Below, one piece after another: positions 1-9,949 of a stretch of 64,000 bases of DNA. Within the stretch, counting starts at the first letter, position 1; the number at the start of each line of letters is the position of its first letter. Origin of the DNA: Carnobacterium sp. CP1. Its GTDB lineage: Bacteria > Bacillota > Bacilli > Lactobacillales > Carnobacteriaceae. Made by a program: the position numbers and the translations under genes. Location: assembly GCF_001483965.1 (NCBI RefSeq), contig NZ_CP010796.1, forward strand, positions 124,001 through 188,000, given 5' to 3'. The notes beneath the pieces were generated by a model that worked only from the letters and a program-made list of their open reading frames with translations, was not told the origin of the DNA and ran no database searches.

Positions 1-512
1 GGTTTTATGGGGTTTTTATCTTATTTTGGTTAGTTGGTTTCTCTAATGCTGTAAACTTGACCGATGGTTTAGATGGTTTGGTGGCGGGCACAGCGAGTAT
101 TGCGTACAGTGCGTACGCTATAATAGCATGGCAACAACAACAGACAGATGTGTTGATTTTTTGTTTGTCTATTATCGGCAGCCTAATTGGTTTTTTCTTT
201 TTCAATAAAAAACCTGCTAAAATTTTCATGGGAGATGTTGGCTCATTAGCTTTAGGCGGTGGGTTAGCGGCTGTTTCGATTTTGTTGAAACAAGAATGGT
301 CTTTATTGCTGATTGGCCTTATTTTTGTCGTTGAAACGGCAAGCGTAATGATTCAAGTCACATCTTTTAAATTAACAGGAAAAAGAGTATTTAAAATGAG
401 CCCAATTCACCATCACTTTGAAATGAGCGGCTGGAGTGAATGGCGTGTCGTATTAACCTTTTGGTTCATCGGTCTAGTTTCTGCTGCATTGTGTTTGATG
501 GTGGTTCTTTGA
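1..512 (+). CDS. mraY: MraY, phospho-MurNAc-pentapeptide transferase (3' part)
   Basis: C-terminal part of the membrane enzyme that transfers phospho-MurNAc-pentapeptide to undecaprenyl phosphate, making lipid I. The gene enters from the left edge and about 169 residues are present, with codons in phase from base 3. Seen: the family motifs [19 protein letters not shown] and PIHHHFE, which form the cytoplasmic active site, separated by hydrophobic membrane segments. Its place just before murD and murG is the usual division and cell-wall order. About 100 bp without a gene follow before murD. The start lies outside the window. Confidence 0.96.
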   Translation, partial: FYGVFILFWLVGFSNAVNLTDGLDGLVAGTASIAYSAYAIIAWQQQQTDVLIFCLSIIGSLIGFFFFNKKPAKIFMGDVGSLALGGGLAAVSILLKQEWSLLLIGLIFVVETASVMIQVTSFKLTGKRVFKMSPIHHHFEMSGWSEWRVVLTFWFIGLVSAALCLMVVL

Positions 513-615
513 TCCGCCACTAAAACCAATCACCCAATCCTGAAACGGTCCGTCTGTCAAGGGTGGCTAAATGATGAGCTTGATAAAGCAGCTCTTATAG
601 GAAAGAGGTCTAAGG

Positions 616-1998
616 ATGAAGAAAATTAAACGATATGAAAATATTAAAGTGCTGGTTTTAGGATTAGCTTTAAGCGGTGTGAATGCAGCTAAATTGCTCC
701 ATTCATTGGGGGCTCTCGTAACCGTCAATGACTACAAAAGCTTTGATGAAAACCCTGAAGCACAAGAATTGCTTGAATCAGGTATTCGCGTGGTAACGGG
801 CGGGCATCCTGTAGAATTGTTGGATGAAGATTTCGAATGGGTAGTTAAGAATCCGGGAATCATGTATACGAATCCTATTGTGGTTCGTGCGCTTGAAAAA
901 GGCATTCCAGTAATAACAGATGTCGAATTAGCTTACGAAGTTTCTGAAAGCCTGTTGATTGGCGTAACGGGTACGAATGGAAAAACAACGACTACTACCA
1001 TGATCGCAGATTTATTAAACAACCACAGAGAAACAGGACATGCTTATGTTGCTGGTAATATAGGCACACCAGCTAGTCAAGTTGCACAACAAGCAACCGC
1101 AGAAGACGAGATCGTAATGGAACTCTCTAGTTTTCAATTGATGGGAATAACCGAGATGAAACCGCACATTGCAGTTATTACGAATCTTTATTCAGCACAC
1201 TTAGACTATCATGGGACTAGAGAAGAATATGTAGCAGCTAAAATGCAAATCACTAAAAATCAAACAGCAGAAGATTATCTCATTGTTAATTGGGATCAAC
1301 CGGAACTAAGAGAGTTATCCAAAAAGAGCCAAGCAAAGATTATTCCTTTCTCGCGATTGGAACGAGTTGAAAAAGGCGTTTATCTTGAAGATGAAGTCAT
1401 TTTCTATCAAGGTGAACCAATCATGAATAAAATGTCTATTTTGGTACCAGGTGAACACAATGTAGAAAACGCCATGGCTGCGATTGCTGTTGCTAAATTA
1501 TTAGGACAAGAAAACGGAACGATTCGCGAATGCCTTGAAAAATTTGCTGGCGTAAAGCATCGTACTCAGTTTGTTACCGACTATAAACAAAGACAGTTTT
1601 ACAATGATTCAAAAGCGACCAACACGTTAGCAACAAAAAATGCCTTAAAAGGTTTCGATGTTCCGGTCATTTTGTTGGCAGGAGGACTAGATCGGGGAAA
1701 TAGTTTTGATGACTTATTGCCTGAACTAGCTCACGTTAAAGCCTTAGTTGTATTTGGAGAAACAGCTGCGAAATTGGCTGAGGCTGGAGAAAAAGCTGGA
1801 GTAAAACAAATCAACTACGTACAAAATGTAGAAGCAGCCGTTCCAGTAGCATTTGAATTGAGTCAGCCTGGAGAAGTAATTTTATTGTCGCCTGCTTGTG
1901 CTAGTTGGGATCAATACCGCAGTTTTGAAGTACGTGGAGATGCGTTTATTCATTCGATCGATCGCTTAATTACTGAAACAGAAGAAGAGGAGGAGTAG
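616..1998 (+). CDS. murD: MurD, UDP-MurNAc-L-alanine:D-glutamate ligase
   Basis: Cytoplasmic ATP-dependent ligase adding D-glutamate to UDP-MurNAc-L-alanine in peptidoglycan precursor synthesis. The 460 residues match the usual family length. Seen: an N-terminal Rossmann-like start (VLVLGLALSG), the Mur-ligase ATP loop GTNGKTTTT near residues 119-127, the ITNLYSAHLDYHG region, NDSKATN and the C-terminal SPACASWDQY. The ATG follows AAAGAGGT by a few bases. It is co-directional with murG, only 22 bp downstream, so the two are almost certainly co-transcribed. No anomaly seen. Confidence 0.97.
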   Translation: MKKIKRYENIKVLVLGLALSGVNAAKLLHSLGALVTVNDYKSFDENPEAQELLESGIRVVTGGHPVELLDEDFEWVVKNPGIMYTNPIVVRALEKGIPVITDVELAYEVSESLLIGVTGTNGKTTTTTMIADLLNNHRETGHAYVAGNIGTPASQVAQQATAEDEIVMELSSFQLMGITEMKPHIAVITNLYSAHLDYHGTREEYVAAKMQITKNQTAEDYLIVNWDQPELRELSKKSQAKIIPFSRLERVEKGVYLEDEVIFYQGEPIMNKMSILVPGEHNVENAMAAIAVAKLLGQENGTIRECLEKFAGVKHRTQFVTDYKQRQFYNDSKATNTLATKNALKGFDVPVILLAGGLDRGNSFDDLLPELAHVKALVVFGETAAKLAEAGEKAGVKQINYVQNVEAAVPVAFELSQPGEVILLSPACASWDQYRSFEVRGDAFIHSIDRLITETEEEEE

Positions 1999-2020
1999 GC
2001 CGGATGGTCTTACATAACAA

Positions 2021-3121
2021 ATGAAAATTTTATTATCTGGTGGCGGAACGGGCGGACACATTTATCCAGCTCTAGCCTTAATTAGAAGACTACAAGTGGT
2101 AGATCCCTCTATTGAATTTCTGTATGTGGGGACCGAGAATGGGTTAGAAAACCGAATTGTTCGAAGCGCGGGAATTCCTTTCAAGGCTGTTAAAATCCAA
2201 GGATTTAAACGTTCGGTTTCTTTTAAAAACCTAAAAACTATTCAGTTGTTCATTCAAAGTATTCAAAAATCTAAAAAAATTGTTAAAGAGTTTAAACCTG
2301 ATGTTGTAATAGGAACGGGCGGTTATGTTTGTGCTCCAGTCGTGTATGCAGCTTCCAAAATGGGGGTTCCCAGCATCATCCATGAACAAAATAGTGTGGC
2401 TGGTGTGACCAATAGATTTTTAGCCCGTTATGTCACAAAAATAGCTATTTGTTTCGAAGAAGCGCGAGCAGAATTTGGTAAGTACCCTGAAAAAATCGTT
2501 TATACCGGTAATCCGAGAGCACAAGAAGTTGTCGGCATAAAACCTTCCGCTGTTCTAGAAGAATATCAGTTAAAAGCTACGAAACCAACGGTGTTGATTT
2601 TTGGTGGAAGCCGTGGGGCCAGAAGCTTAAACGAAGCCTTTTTAGAAGCCTTACCTGCATTTATGACTAAGAATTATCAAGTATTATTTGCAACAGGCGA
2701 GATCCATTACGAAAAGATAAAACAACAAGTACAAGAACAGACAATAGCTGGAAGTCCAGTATCCGTGGTTCCTTATATTGAAAATATGCCCGAAGTATTT
2801 GCGAACGTAGATTTAGTTGTTTCAAGAAGCGGAGCGACTACTTTGGCAGAATTGACAGCACTAGGCTTACCTAGCATCCTGATTCCTAGTCCTTACGTCA
2901 CAAATGATCACCAAACTAGAAATGCTGAAAGCTTAGTCAAGCACGGTGCAGCAAAAATGATTGCCGAAAAAGAGTTGTCGGGGAACAGTTTAGTTGCTTC
3001 AATAGATGACTTGATGTTAAATGAAAAAGCACGTAAACAGATGGCCGGTGAAGCGAAGAAATTAGGCTTGCCAGATGCAGCAGATCATTTAATAAAAATC
3101 ATGCAGGAAATCAGCCATTAA
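2021..3121 (+). CDS. murG: MurG, lipid II-forming GlcNAc transferase
   Basis: Membrane-associated glycosyltransferase that adds GlcNAc from UDP-GlcNAc to lipid I, giving lipid II. The 366 residues are the normal length. Seen: N-terminal GGGTGGHIYPA (residues 7-17), IGTGGYVCAPV, the HEQN motif near residue 126, FGGSRGA at the start of the second GT-B domain, and SRSGATTLAE and TNDHQ in the sugar-nucleotide site. It sits between murD and divIB on the same strand with short gaps. Nothing unusual. Confidence 0.97.
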   Translation: MKILLSGGGTGGHIYPALALIRRLQVVDPSIEFLYVGTENGLENRIVRSAGIPFKAVKIQGFKRSVSFKNLKTIQLFIQSIQKSKKIVKEFKPDVVIGTGGYVCAPVVYAASKMGVPSIIHEQNSVAGVTNRFLARYVTKIAICFEEARAEFGKYPEKIVYTGNPRAQEVVGIKPSAVLEEYQLKATKPTVLIFGGSRGARSLNEAFLEALPAFMTKNYQVLFATGEIHYEKIKQQVQEQTIAGSPVSVVPYIENMPEVFANVDLVVSRSGATTLAELTALGLPSILIPSPYVTNDHQTRNAESLVKHGAAKMIAEKELSGNSLVASIDDLMLNEKARKQMAGEAKKLGLPDAADHLIKIMQEISH

Positions 3122-3151
3122 CGATAAAGTGTAAACAGAGGAGGTCAGCGT

Positions 3152-4077
3152 ATGGCAAAACACCAAAAACCCAACAAAAAGAAGAATGAATTGCCTACGC
3201 AACCGTCTTCTTGGGATAAAATAAAAGCACTATTTAAATTATCAAGAGAAAGCGATGAAGTAAAATCTTTTGAAACAGCAAAAAAGTCTAAAGAAAAAGA
3301 ACTTTCTTTAGAAAATAAACTTCCTAAACTGAAAGAAAAAAGACGGAAAGAAATGCAACGTCGTTTAATTTCATTACTTTTGTTATTTTCATTTGCAATT
3401 TTAGTAGTGGTGTACTTTATTACACCCTTAAGCAAAGTTGGAAGAATTACAGTTATAGGTACAAACGAAGTAACCGACCAAGCCGTTATTGACGCTAGCC
3501 AAATCCGTTCAGGAGATTCATTATGGGAAACATTTTTTTCTCAAAAAAGAGAGAAACTTTAGTCAAAAATCAGTTACCTCAAGTGAAATCAATGCAAATA
3601 GAATTTGATGGGTTAAATTCTTATGAATTGGTGGTTTCAGAATACAAAACCGTAGCCTATCTAGAAAAAGAGAATGAATATTTTAATATTCTTGAAAATG
3701 GAAAAATTGTAAATGAAAGTAGAAAAGTATCCATTGGAAATCCACCAATTTTCATTAAATTTAAAGAAGGCAAAGCCTTAAATAAAATGATTGAGCAGTA
3801 CCAATTGTTGAACGAAAATATTCACAATAGTATTTCAGAAGTAGAGTATACTCCAAGCAAAACAGATGAGTATTTGATCACTCTTTATATGAATGATGGC
3901 AATCAAGTCGTTGCGTCGATTACGTCGTTTGCTGAAAAAATGATTTACTATCCAGATATCGTTCAAAAAATAGGTGAAGGAAAAGGCGTTATCAATATTG
4001 AAGTAGGTGTTTATTTTACTCCTTTCGAACCGGAACCATCAGAAGAGGAGTCTAAGGTGTCTGATACAGAAGAATAA
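3152..4077 (+). pseudogene. divIB: DivIB/FtsQ cell-division protein, frameshifted
   Basis: DivIB (FtsQ family) is a membrane-anchored division protein that works with FtsL and DivIC at the septum. Here it is split over two frames. The first (3152-3562, 136 residues) has a charged cytoplasmic tail, one membrane helix near residues 72-90 and the start of the POTRA domain. The second (to 4077) carries the rest of the outer part, with an acidic C-terminus. The frames cross between 3530 and 3555, where a run of seven T is followed by a run of six A. One added base in either run joins them into about 308 residues, the normal size. The ATG at 3523 has no clear ribosome site, so two separate genes are unlikely. 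Possible causes are sequencing error, a real mutation or slippage. Confidence 0.85.
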
Positions 4078-4235
4078 CGAAGAATATAACACAGTACACG
4101 AAATAAAGGGACTCGAAAACGAGAAATCCCATTAAATACTTCGTAAATTGAGAAACGATATGGTAAAATTAAATATGTCTATCGTAATACAAAGAAATAA
4201 TTAAATGAAAATGAAGTATAAGGAGGTTTCAATGA
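4078..4235 (+). other. divIB-ftsA intergenic region, possible promoter
   Basis: A 158-bp gap inside the division cluster. It holds a small hairpin-forming sequence (CTCGAAAACGAG near 4113) and a possible sigma-A site (TTCGTA, 18-base gap, TAAAAT near 4164-4169). That would give ftsAZ a local promoter, as is common in Firmicutes. An AGGAGG at 4221 serves ftsA. The promoter is a weak inference. Confidence 0.35.
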
Positions 4236-5564
4236 ATGAAAAATACTGGAATGTATGTAAGTCTAGATATTGGAACCACTTCAATAAAAGTAGTTGTTGC
4301 TGAATTTATCAATGGTGAAATGAATATTATTGGAGTAGGAAATGAAAAATCTGAAGGGCTGAGTCGCGGAATTATCGTAGATATTGATAAAACCGTTGAT
4401 TCGATTAATAAAGCCATTAAACAAGCTGAGCAAAAGGCAAATGTCGATATTCGTAATGTTGTCGTTGGAATCCCAAGTAATAATGTGGATATCGAACCTT
4501 GTCATGGCATGATAGCCGTTGCCAGCGACAATCGTGAAATCACTGAAGAAGATGTCCGCAATGTTATGGCAGGGGCGATGGTAAAATCTGTTCCGCCAGA
4601 GCGTGAAATTTTAGCAATCTTGCCTGAAGAGTTTATTGTAGACGGATTTGACGGAATCCAAGATCCTAGAGGGATGATTGGCGTACGTTTAGAAATGCAT
4701 GCTACAATGATTACTGGACCTAAAACGATTTTGCACAATGTAAAACGTTGTGTAGAAAAAACCGGTCTTCACATTCAAGATATCGTCTTACAGCCTCTAG
4801 CTGCAAGTAGTATAGCGATGTCAAGCGGGGAACGCGATTTTGGAACAATTTTAATTGACATGGGCGGTGGACAAACTACAGCTTCTGTTATGCATGACAA
4901 CCAATTGAAATTCGCTTACGTCAATCAAGAAGGCGGAGAATATGTTACTAAAGACATTTCTGTAGTCTTAAACACCTCACTTGAAAGCGCTGAGAGAATC
5001 AAACGTGATTATGGCTATGCCTTACCAGAAGAAGCTTCCCCGGATGAGACATTCCCGGTGGATGTGATTGGTCAAAGCAAACCTGTCAAAATAGATGAAC
5101 AGTATTTATCTGAAATCATCGAAGCACGTTTGGTACAAATATTTGAGAAAATAAAACATGAGTTGGATATCGTCGGCGCTCGCGAACTGCCAGGAGGCAT
5201 TATTTTGACTGGCGGGGCAGCAGCTTTACCCGGCATTGTTGAATTAGCAAAAGATATTTTTGAAATTAATGTGAAGTTATATATCCCTGATCAAATGGGG
5301 ATGCGTTATCCAACCTTTACGACCGGAATTGGTTTAGTTCATTATGAAGCACATTTAGATGATATTCATCAAATCGTAAAAGGACATTCCATGATGGAAT
5401 TTGAAGCCAGTGAAACATTGAAAAATCAGAAATCTGATCAAACTAATTTTGAATATGATGAGAATCAGCTAGACATGCCAGAAGAACCAAAGAAAAAAAC
5501 AAAACGAAAAGAAGATACCTTAACATATAAAGCGAAAAACTTCTTTTCTAACTTTTTCGATTAA
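4236..5564 (+). CDS. ftsA: FtsA, actin-like cell-division protein
   Basis: Actin-fold ATPase that ties FtsZ filaments to the membrane and recruits later division proteins. It has 442 residues. Seen: the phosphate-1 motif LDIGTTSIKV at the N-terminus, the IDMGGGQT motif, LTGGAAALPG in the second half, and the C-terminal amphipathic membrane-targeting stretch (KAKNFFSNFFD). The start at 4236 is 9 bases after AGGAGG; another ATG at 4232 is out of frame. ftsZ follows after 33 bp. Confidence 0.97.
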   Translation: MKNTGMYVSLDIGTTSIKVVVAEFINGEMNIIGVGNEKSEGLSRGIIVDIDKTVDSINKAIKQAEQKANVDIRNVVVGIPSNNVDIEPCHGMIAVASDNREITEEDVRNVMAGAMVKSVPPEREILAILPEEFIVDGFDGIQDPRGMIGVRLEMHATMITGPKTILHNVKRCVEKTGLHIQDIVLQPLAASSIAMSSGERDFGTILIDMGGGQTTASVMHDNQLKFAYVNQEGGEYVTKDISVVLNTSLESAERIKRDYGYALPEEASPDETFPVDVIGQSKPVKIDEQYLSEIIEARLVQIFEKIKHELDIVGARELPGGIILTGGAAALPGIVELAKDIFEINVKLYIPDQMGMRYPTFTTGIGLVHYEAHLDDIHQIVKGHSMMEFEASETLKNQKSDQTNFEYDENQLDMPEEPKKKTKRKEDTLTYKAKNFFSNFFD

Positions 5565-5597
5565 TACCACTAAAAAGTGCAAGTAGGAGGAAATAGA

Positions 5598-6848
5598 ATG
5601 GAATTAGAGTTTGATACAAATCCAGCTAATGGGGCAATTATTAAGGTTATCGGTGTCGGCGGAGCAGGAAACAATGCGGTTAACCGCATGATTGATGAAG
5701 GAGTTAAAGGTGTAGAATTTATCGTAGCTAATACGGATATTCAAGCACTTGCGGGATCAAATGCAGAAGTGAAAATTCAATTAGGACCTAAGTTAACACG
5801 AGGTTTAGGTGCAGGAGCAAACCCAGATATCGGACGCAAAGCAGCAGAAGAAAGTGAAGAACAAATAGCTGAAGCTTTACGCGGAGCAGATATGATTTTT
5901 GTAACAGCCGGCATGGGCGGAGGTACTGGTACAGGTGCTGCTGCTATCGTAGCACGTATTGCAAAAGAACAAGGTGCTTTGACCGTTGGTGTCATTACAC
6001 GTCCATTCACATTTGAAGGACCAAAGCGCGGTCGTTTTGCGGCTGAAGGGGTAGCACAAATGAAAGAACACGTTGACACCTTAGTTATTATTTCGAATAA
6101 CCGCTTATTAGAGATTGTTGATAAAAAAACACCAATGCTAGAAGCTTTTCATGAAGCAGACAATGTTTTACGCCAAGGGGTTCAAGGGATCTCTGATTTA
6201 ATCACAGCTCCTGGATATGTTAACTTAGACTTTGCTGATGTTAAGACTGTTATGGAAAACCAAGGTTCGGCTTTAATGGGTATCGGAATGGCCAGTGGTG
6301 AAAATAGAACAGCAGAAGCAACGAAAAAAGCTATTTCATCGCCTTTGCTCGAAGTTTCTATTGATGGAGCTGAATCTGTCTTGCTGAATATTACAGGCGG
6401 TTCTGATTTGACACTATTTGAAGCCCAAGATGCTTCCGATATTGTTTCTTCAGCCTCTACTACAGAAGTAAATATTATTTTTGGAACATCCATCAATGAA
6501 AATCTGGGGGATGAAGTTATCGTAACCGTGATAGCTACGGGAATCGATACAACTAAAACAGGAGATGTACGTCCACAAAGTTCTGGACGCAGCCGTGCTT
6601 TAGGATCAAATGATTCTCAAGCTAATTCACAACCACGTGCTCCAAAAGATCCATTCGGTGACTGGGATATTCGCCGTGAGCCTAATGTTCGTGATCAAAA
6701 TGCTTCAAATAAACAAGATGAATCAACTTTTAACAACGAAAAACCGGAGTTTGACGTCTTCAAACGTGAAGAAAAACAAGATAGAGGCCACAGTAACGAT
6801 GATGATAATCTCGATACTCCTCCTTTCTTCAGAAGACGCCGTAAATAA
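5598..6848 (+). CDS. ftsZ: FtsZ, tubulin-like division GTPase
   Basis: Polymerises in the cytoplasm into the Z-ring that sets the division site. Seen: the tubulin signature GGGTGTG at residues 107-113, the N-terminal [14 protein letters not shown]-type nucleotide site, a variable charged linker, and the conserved C-terminal peptide [10 protein letters not shown] that binds FtsA, SepF and EzrA. I place the start at 5598 because AGGAGG lies 7 bases upstream; an in-frame GTG at 5577 lies before that site. The resulting 416 residues are typical. ylmE begins 3 bp after the stop. Confidence 0.97.
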   Translation: MELEFDTNPANGAIIKVIGVGGAGNNAVNRMIDEGVKGVEFIVANTDIQALAGSNAEVKIQLGPKLTRGLGAGANPDIGRKAAEESEEQIAEALRGADMIFVTAGMGGGTGTGAAAIVARIAKEQGALTVGVITRPFTFEGPKRGRFAAEGVAQMKEHVDTLVIISNNRLLEIVDKKTPMLEAFHEADNVLRQGVQGISDLITAPGYVNLDFADVKTVMENQGSALMGIGMASGENRTAEATKKAISSPLLEVSIDGAESVLLNITGGSDLTLFEAQDASDIVSSASTTEVNIIFGTSINENLGDEVIVTVIATGIDTTKTGDVRPQSSGRSRALGSNDSQANSQPRAPKDPFGDWDIRREPNVRDQNASNKQDESTFNNEKPEFDVFKREEKQDRGHSNDDDNLDTPPFFRRRRK

Positions 6849-6851
6849 AAA

Positions 6852-7529
6852 ATGGCAGATATTCATAAAAACGTGCTGCAGCTTGAAGAGAAACTGAACC
6901 AGTCTTTAGAAACAGTTGATCGGAAAAGATCTGAAGTACAAGTTATCGCTGTTACTAAAAGTGTTTCAATTGAACTCACCAAAGCAATCGTTCAGGAAGG
7001 CTTTCGGCATTTAGCTGAGAACCGTCCTGAAGGCTTAGCTCTAAAACAAGAAGCTCTTGCTGATCAAGAAATATCATGGCATTTTATTGGGAACTTGCAA
7101 ACTAGAAAAGTGAAGAATGTTATCAACCGAATTGACTATCTGCATTCGCTTGATCGGCTGTCATTGGCAAAAGAAATTGAAAAACGAGCTGAAGCGACTA
7201 TTTCTTGTTTCGTCCAAGTTAATGTCAGTGGAGAAGCAACTAAAAGTGGGGTTCATCCTGATGAATTAGATGAATTTATTCAACAATTAGCTGATTATCC
7301 GAAAATCAAAGTCATTGGGTTAATGACTATGGCTCCGTTAACTGCTGATACAGCTATCCTTCGCACAACTTTTGCAACATTAAAAGAATGCCAACGAAAA
7401 ATAGCAGAAAAAGCATTAAGTTATGCTCCATGTACTGAATTAAGTATGGGAATGAGTGAAGATTATCAGATTGCTGTAGAAGAAGGAGCAACTTACATTA
7501 GAGTAGGGACTTCTTTATTCAAAGACTAG
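6852..7529 (+). CDS. ylmE: YggS/YlmE family PLP-homeostasis protein
   Basis: Pyridoxal-phosphate-binding protein of the YggS/PROSC family, a cytoplasmic TIM-barrel protein without a known catalytic activity that keeps PLP and amino-acid pools in balance. It has 225 residues. Seen: the PLP lysine in AVTKSVS (Lys36), HFIGNLQTRK, and the C-terminal GMSEDYQIAVEEG and RVGTSLF phosphate-binding region. The start lies 3 bp after the ftsZ stop, so translation is probably coupled. Its position between ftsZ and sepF is conserved in Firmicutes. Confidence 0.93.
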   Translation: MADIHKNVLQLEEKLNQSLETVDRKRSEVQVIAVTKSVSIELTKAIVQEGFRHLAENRPEGLALKQEALADQEISWHFIGNLQTRKVKNVINRIDYLHSLDRLSLAKEIEKRAEATISCFVQVNVSGEATKSGVHPDELDEFIQQLADYPKIKVIGLMTMAPLTADTAILRTTFATLKECQRKIAEKALSYAPCTELSMGMSEDYQIAVEEGATYIRVGTSLFKD

Positions 7530-7574
7530 AATGTAATTTTGGTATCAAAACTTGCATAATGAGGAGGAGTTAAA

Positions 7575-8066
7575 ATGGGAATGATGAATAATTTTAATCG
7601 TTTTTTTGGATTGGATGAAGAAGACGAAACAAATTATGATGAAATGGAGTCAACGAAAGAAGTTGATACTCCTATTGCTTCTAAACTCAATAAACAACGA
7701 CAGACTGAAACATCAGCGACTCCAATTATCAATACAAGACGCGAACAAGCAAAAAGCAATAAAGTGGTGTCCATTAGCCAACAGCCTACCCCACAACAAG
7801 CTAAGATCACTATTTTTGAGCCGAGAGTTTACTCAGAAGTTCAAGAAATAGCGGATGTCTTATTAAACAACCAATCCGTTGTGTTAAACTTTGTTCGGAT
7901 GGATGAAAATCAAGCTAAAAGAATCGTCGACTTTTTAACTGGAACGGTTTATGCTCTTGATGGCGATATCCAACGAATCGGAGATGAGATTTTCTTATGT
8001 ACTCCACATAATGTTGCTATCGATGGAGCTTTAACGGATATCATGAGAGACAAAGATTTATATTAG
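7575..8066 (+). CDS. sepF: SepF, FtsZ-ring membrane anchor
   Basis: SepF bundles FtsZ filaments and, with its N-terminal amphipathic helix, acts as a membrane anchor overlapping FtsA in function. It has 163 residues. Seen: the short N-terminal helix (MGMMNNFNRFFGL), a low-complexity linker to about residue 75, then the compact SepF domain with QEIADVLLNNQSVVLNF and RIVDFLTGTVYALDG. A strong GAGGAGG precedes the ATG. It lies in the ylm cluster downstream of ftsZ. Confidence 0.94.
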   Translation: MGMMNNFNRFFGLDEEDETNYDEMESTKEVDTPIASKLNKQRQTETSATPIINTRREQAKSNKVVSISQQPTPQQAKITIFEPRVYSEVQEIADVLLNNQSVVLNFVRMDENQAKRIVDFLTGTVYALDGDIQRIGDEIFLCTPHNVAIDGALTDIMRDKDLY

Positions 8067-8086
8067 AAAAGAGGATTAGCCTAAAC

Positions 8087-8380
8087 GTGATTACTATTAT
8101 TTCTGGATTGTATATGATTTTATCAAAACTAATCCAAGTGTATTCAACAATCATCATTATTTATATATTGATGTCTTGGATGCCGGGAGCCTATCAATCT
8201 AAATTCGGACAGCTTTTAACCCGAATTTGCGAGCCTTACTTAGGCTTTTTTAGACGCATCATTCCACCAATTGGAATGATCAGTATCTCAGGGATTGTTG
8301 CTATTCTTGTATTGAATCTAGCACAAAGAGGATTGTTTTCTCTTTACCAAATCGTTTTAAGATTATTTTTCGGCTTCTGA
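8087..8380 (+). CDS. ylmG: YggT family membrane protein YlmG
   Basis: Small integral membrane protein of the YggT family. It has 97 residues and two hydrophobic helices (about residues 5-27 and 65-90) flanking the conserved LMSWMPGAYQSKFGQLLTRI region with its pattern of small residues and arginine. The family is linked by gene position to division in Firmicutes and to nucleoid or thylakoid organisation elsewhere; its exact role is not settled. The GTG start follows an AGAGGA site. It lies between sepF and ylmH. Confidence 0.88.
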   Translation: MITIISGLYMILSKLIQVYSTIIIIYILMSWMPGAYQSKFGQLLTRICEPYLGFFRRIIPPIGMISISGIVAILVLNLAQRGLFSLYQIVLRLFFGF

Positions 8381-8396
8381 CCTAGGAGGGTTCCTG

Positions 8397-9179
8397 ATGT
8401 TAGAGAATGTCTACCAACATTTTAGAAAAGAAGAACGACCTTTTATTGATCAAGTTACTGGCTGGATAAGAGCATGTGAAGATCAATATGCTCCTTATCT
8501 GACCAATTTCTTGGATCCAAGACAAGCTTATATAGTGGAAACGATTGTTGGAAAAAGAAGCGAGATAAAACTCTATACATTCGGCGGCTATGAAGCTGCC
8601 GAACGTGTTAGAGTGTACATTTGTCCTGAATATTACATTCCCAAACAAGATGAATTTGATATTACCTTGTGTGAAATACGCTATCCACTTAAGTTTGCAA
8701 AAATGTCACATGGAAAAGTTTTAGGGACATTACTTTCGACCGGACTAAAAAGAGAGTATTTTGGCGACATTATTTCCGATGGCGAAAAGTGGCAATTTTT
8801 TGTTGAAGACAGCATGAAGAGTTTCGTATTAAATCAAGTGGACAAAATAGGCAATGTTTCAGTGCGTATTGAAGAGAAAACCTATTTAGATATGCTGCTG
8901 CCGATCGACAGCTGGACTGTAGTACAAGAAACGGTTTCTTCTATGCGGCTAGACACAGTTATTGCTACATTGTTTAATATCTCTAGACAACGTGCTAAAC
9001 AAATGGTTGAGTCAGGTAAAATAAAATTAAATTGGGCAGAAATAACGCGGCCTGATTTTGAATTAGGATTACTAGATATTGTTTCTGTACGTGGCTTTGG
9101 AAGGCTTCAAATCCAAGAAATCGAAGGAAAAACTAAAAAGGATAAATGGCGGATACAATTTGGGGTCTTGCATAAATAG
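8397..9179 (+). CDS. ylmH: YlmH, S4-domain RNA-binding protein
   Basis: Cytoplasmic protein with a C-terminal S4 RNA-binding domain (about residues 180-245, MRLDTVIATLFNISRQRAKQ then VESGKIKLNW). It has 260 residues. The N-terminal part is the YlmH-specific domain. In Bacillus the family has been tied to rescue of stalled ribosomes and genetically to division. AGGAGG precedes the ATG. It is the penultimate gene of this cluster before divIVA, a conserved arrangement. Confidence 0.92.
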   Translation: MLENVYQHFRKEERPFIDQVTGWIRACEDQYAPYLTNFLDPRQAYIVETIVGKRSEIKLYTFGGYEAAERVRVYICPEYYIPKQDEFDITLCEIRYPLKFAKMSHGKVLGTLLSTGLKREYFGDIISDGEKWQFFVEDSMKSFVLNQVDKIGNVSVRIEEKTYLDMLLPIDSWTVVQETVSSMRLDTVIATLFNISRQRAKQMVESGKIKLNWAEITRPDFELGLLDIVSVRGFGRLQIQEIEGKTKKDKWRIQFGVLHK

Positions 9180-9260
9180 CCTTGTTTAGGTATTCTAATA
9201 GTAAATCGTTTAATTAAAAGCTTAAGAGTACAATCAATTCAGATGATGGAGGTGTCTTAG

Positions 9261-9941
9261 ATGGTGTTAACTCCCTTAGATATACATAACAAAGAGTTCC
9301 CAGTCAAGATGCGTGGATATGACCAAGATGAAGTAAATGATTATTTAGACCAAATCATTAAAGATTATGAAATGGTATTGAAAGAAAACCGCGAATTGGA
9401 AAAGAATTTAAAATTTTCTGAAGAAAAAGTGACTCATTACAATAATTTACAAGATGCATTAAACAAATCGATCATTGTAGCTCAAGATGCTGCAGATCGC
9501 TTGAAAGAGAATGCTGCTAAAGAAGCAGAATTGATTAGTTTAGAAGCAGAAAAGAACGCAGATCGTTTATTAGATGAAGCTGTTGCCAAAGCGAAAAAAA
9601 TCACGACTGAAACAGATGAGTTGAGAAGACAAAGCAGAGTCTTTAAACAACGGTTACAGTTGATGATCGAATCACAATTGGAAATGGTCAAGAATGAAGA
9701 ATGGGAAGATATTCTGAAACCTTCACAAGAAGAAGCATTAGAACTCCCAACATTGAAAGAAATGCTTTCTGATATCCAAGCAACAGAAGTTGATGACGAA
9801 GATCTTAAAGAGGAAAAGACAGAAACTGACGTATCTACTGAAACAACGGATGAAGGTACTTCGGCAAAAGAAGCAGAATCTGAAGAACAAGAAGAACAAA
9901 CAGAAGGCACGTTGCCTGCAATTGAATTGCCAAAAGCATAA
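9261..9941 (+). CDS. divIVA: DivIVA, polar/septal coiled-coil scaffold
   Basis: Peripheral membrane protein that senses negative curvature and marks poles and septa, recruiting the Min system or cell-wall enzymes. It has 226 residues. Seen: the N-terminal membrane-binding motif (LTPLDIHNKEFPVKMRGYD, conserved phenylalanine and arginine), then long coiled coils to about residue 150 and a very acidic glutamate-rich tail that is probably disordered. minCD is also in this window (45.6-47.1 kb), so it may act with MinJ or directly. GGAGG precedes the ATG. Confidence 0.95.
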   Translation: MVLTPLDIHNKEFPVKMRGYDQDEVNDYLDQIIKDYEMVLKENRELEKNLKFSEEKVTHYNNLQDALNKSIIVAQDAADRLKENAAKEAELISLEAEKNADRLLDEAVAKAKKITTETDELRRQSRVFKQRLQLMIESQLEMVKNEEWEDILKPSQEEALELPTLKEMLSDIQATEVDDEDLKEEKTETDVSTETTDEGTSAKEAESEEQEEQTEGTLPAIELPKA

Positions 9942-9949
9942 AACGATGA

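Noticed and set aside
3530-3556. Programmed -1 ribosomal frameshift in divIB
   Set aside because: No X XXY YYZ heptamer is in the zero frame; the phase of TTT TTT TCT and CAA AAA AGA does not allow good re-pairing. Homopolymer error or slippage is simpler.
3523-4077. Second half of divIB as an independent gene from the ATG at 3523
   Set aside because: No ribosome site, and the product continues the DivIB fold from the first frame without its membrane anchor.
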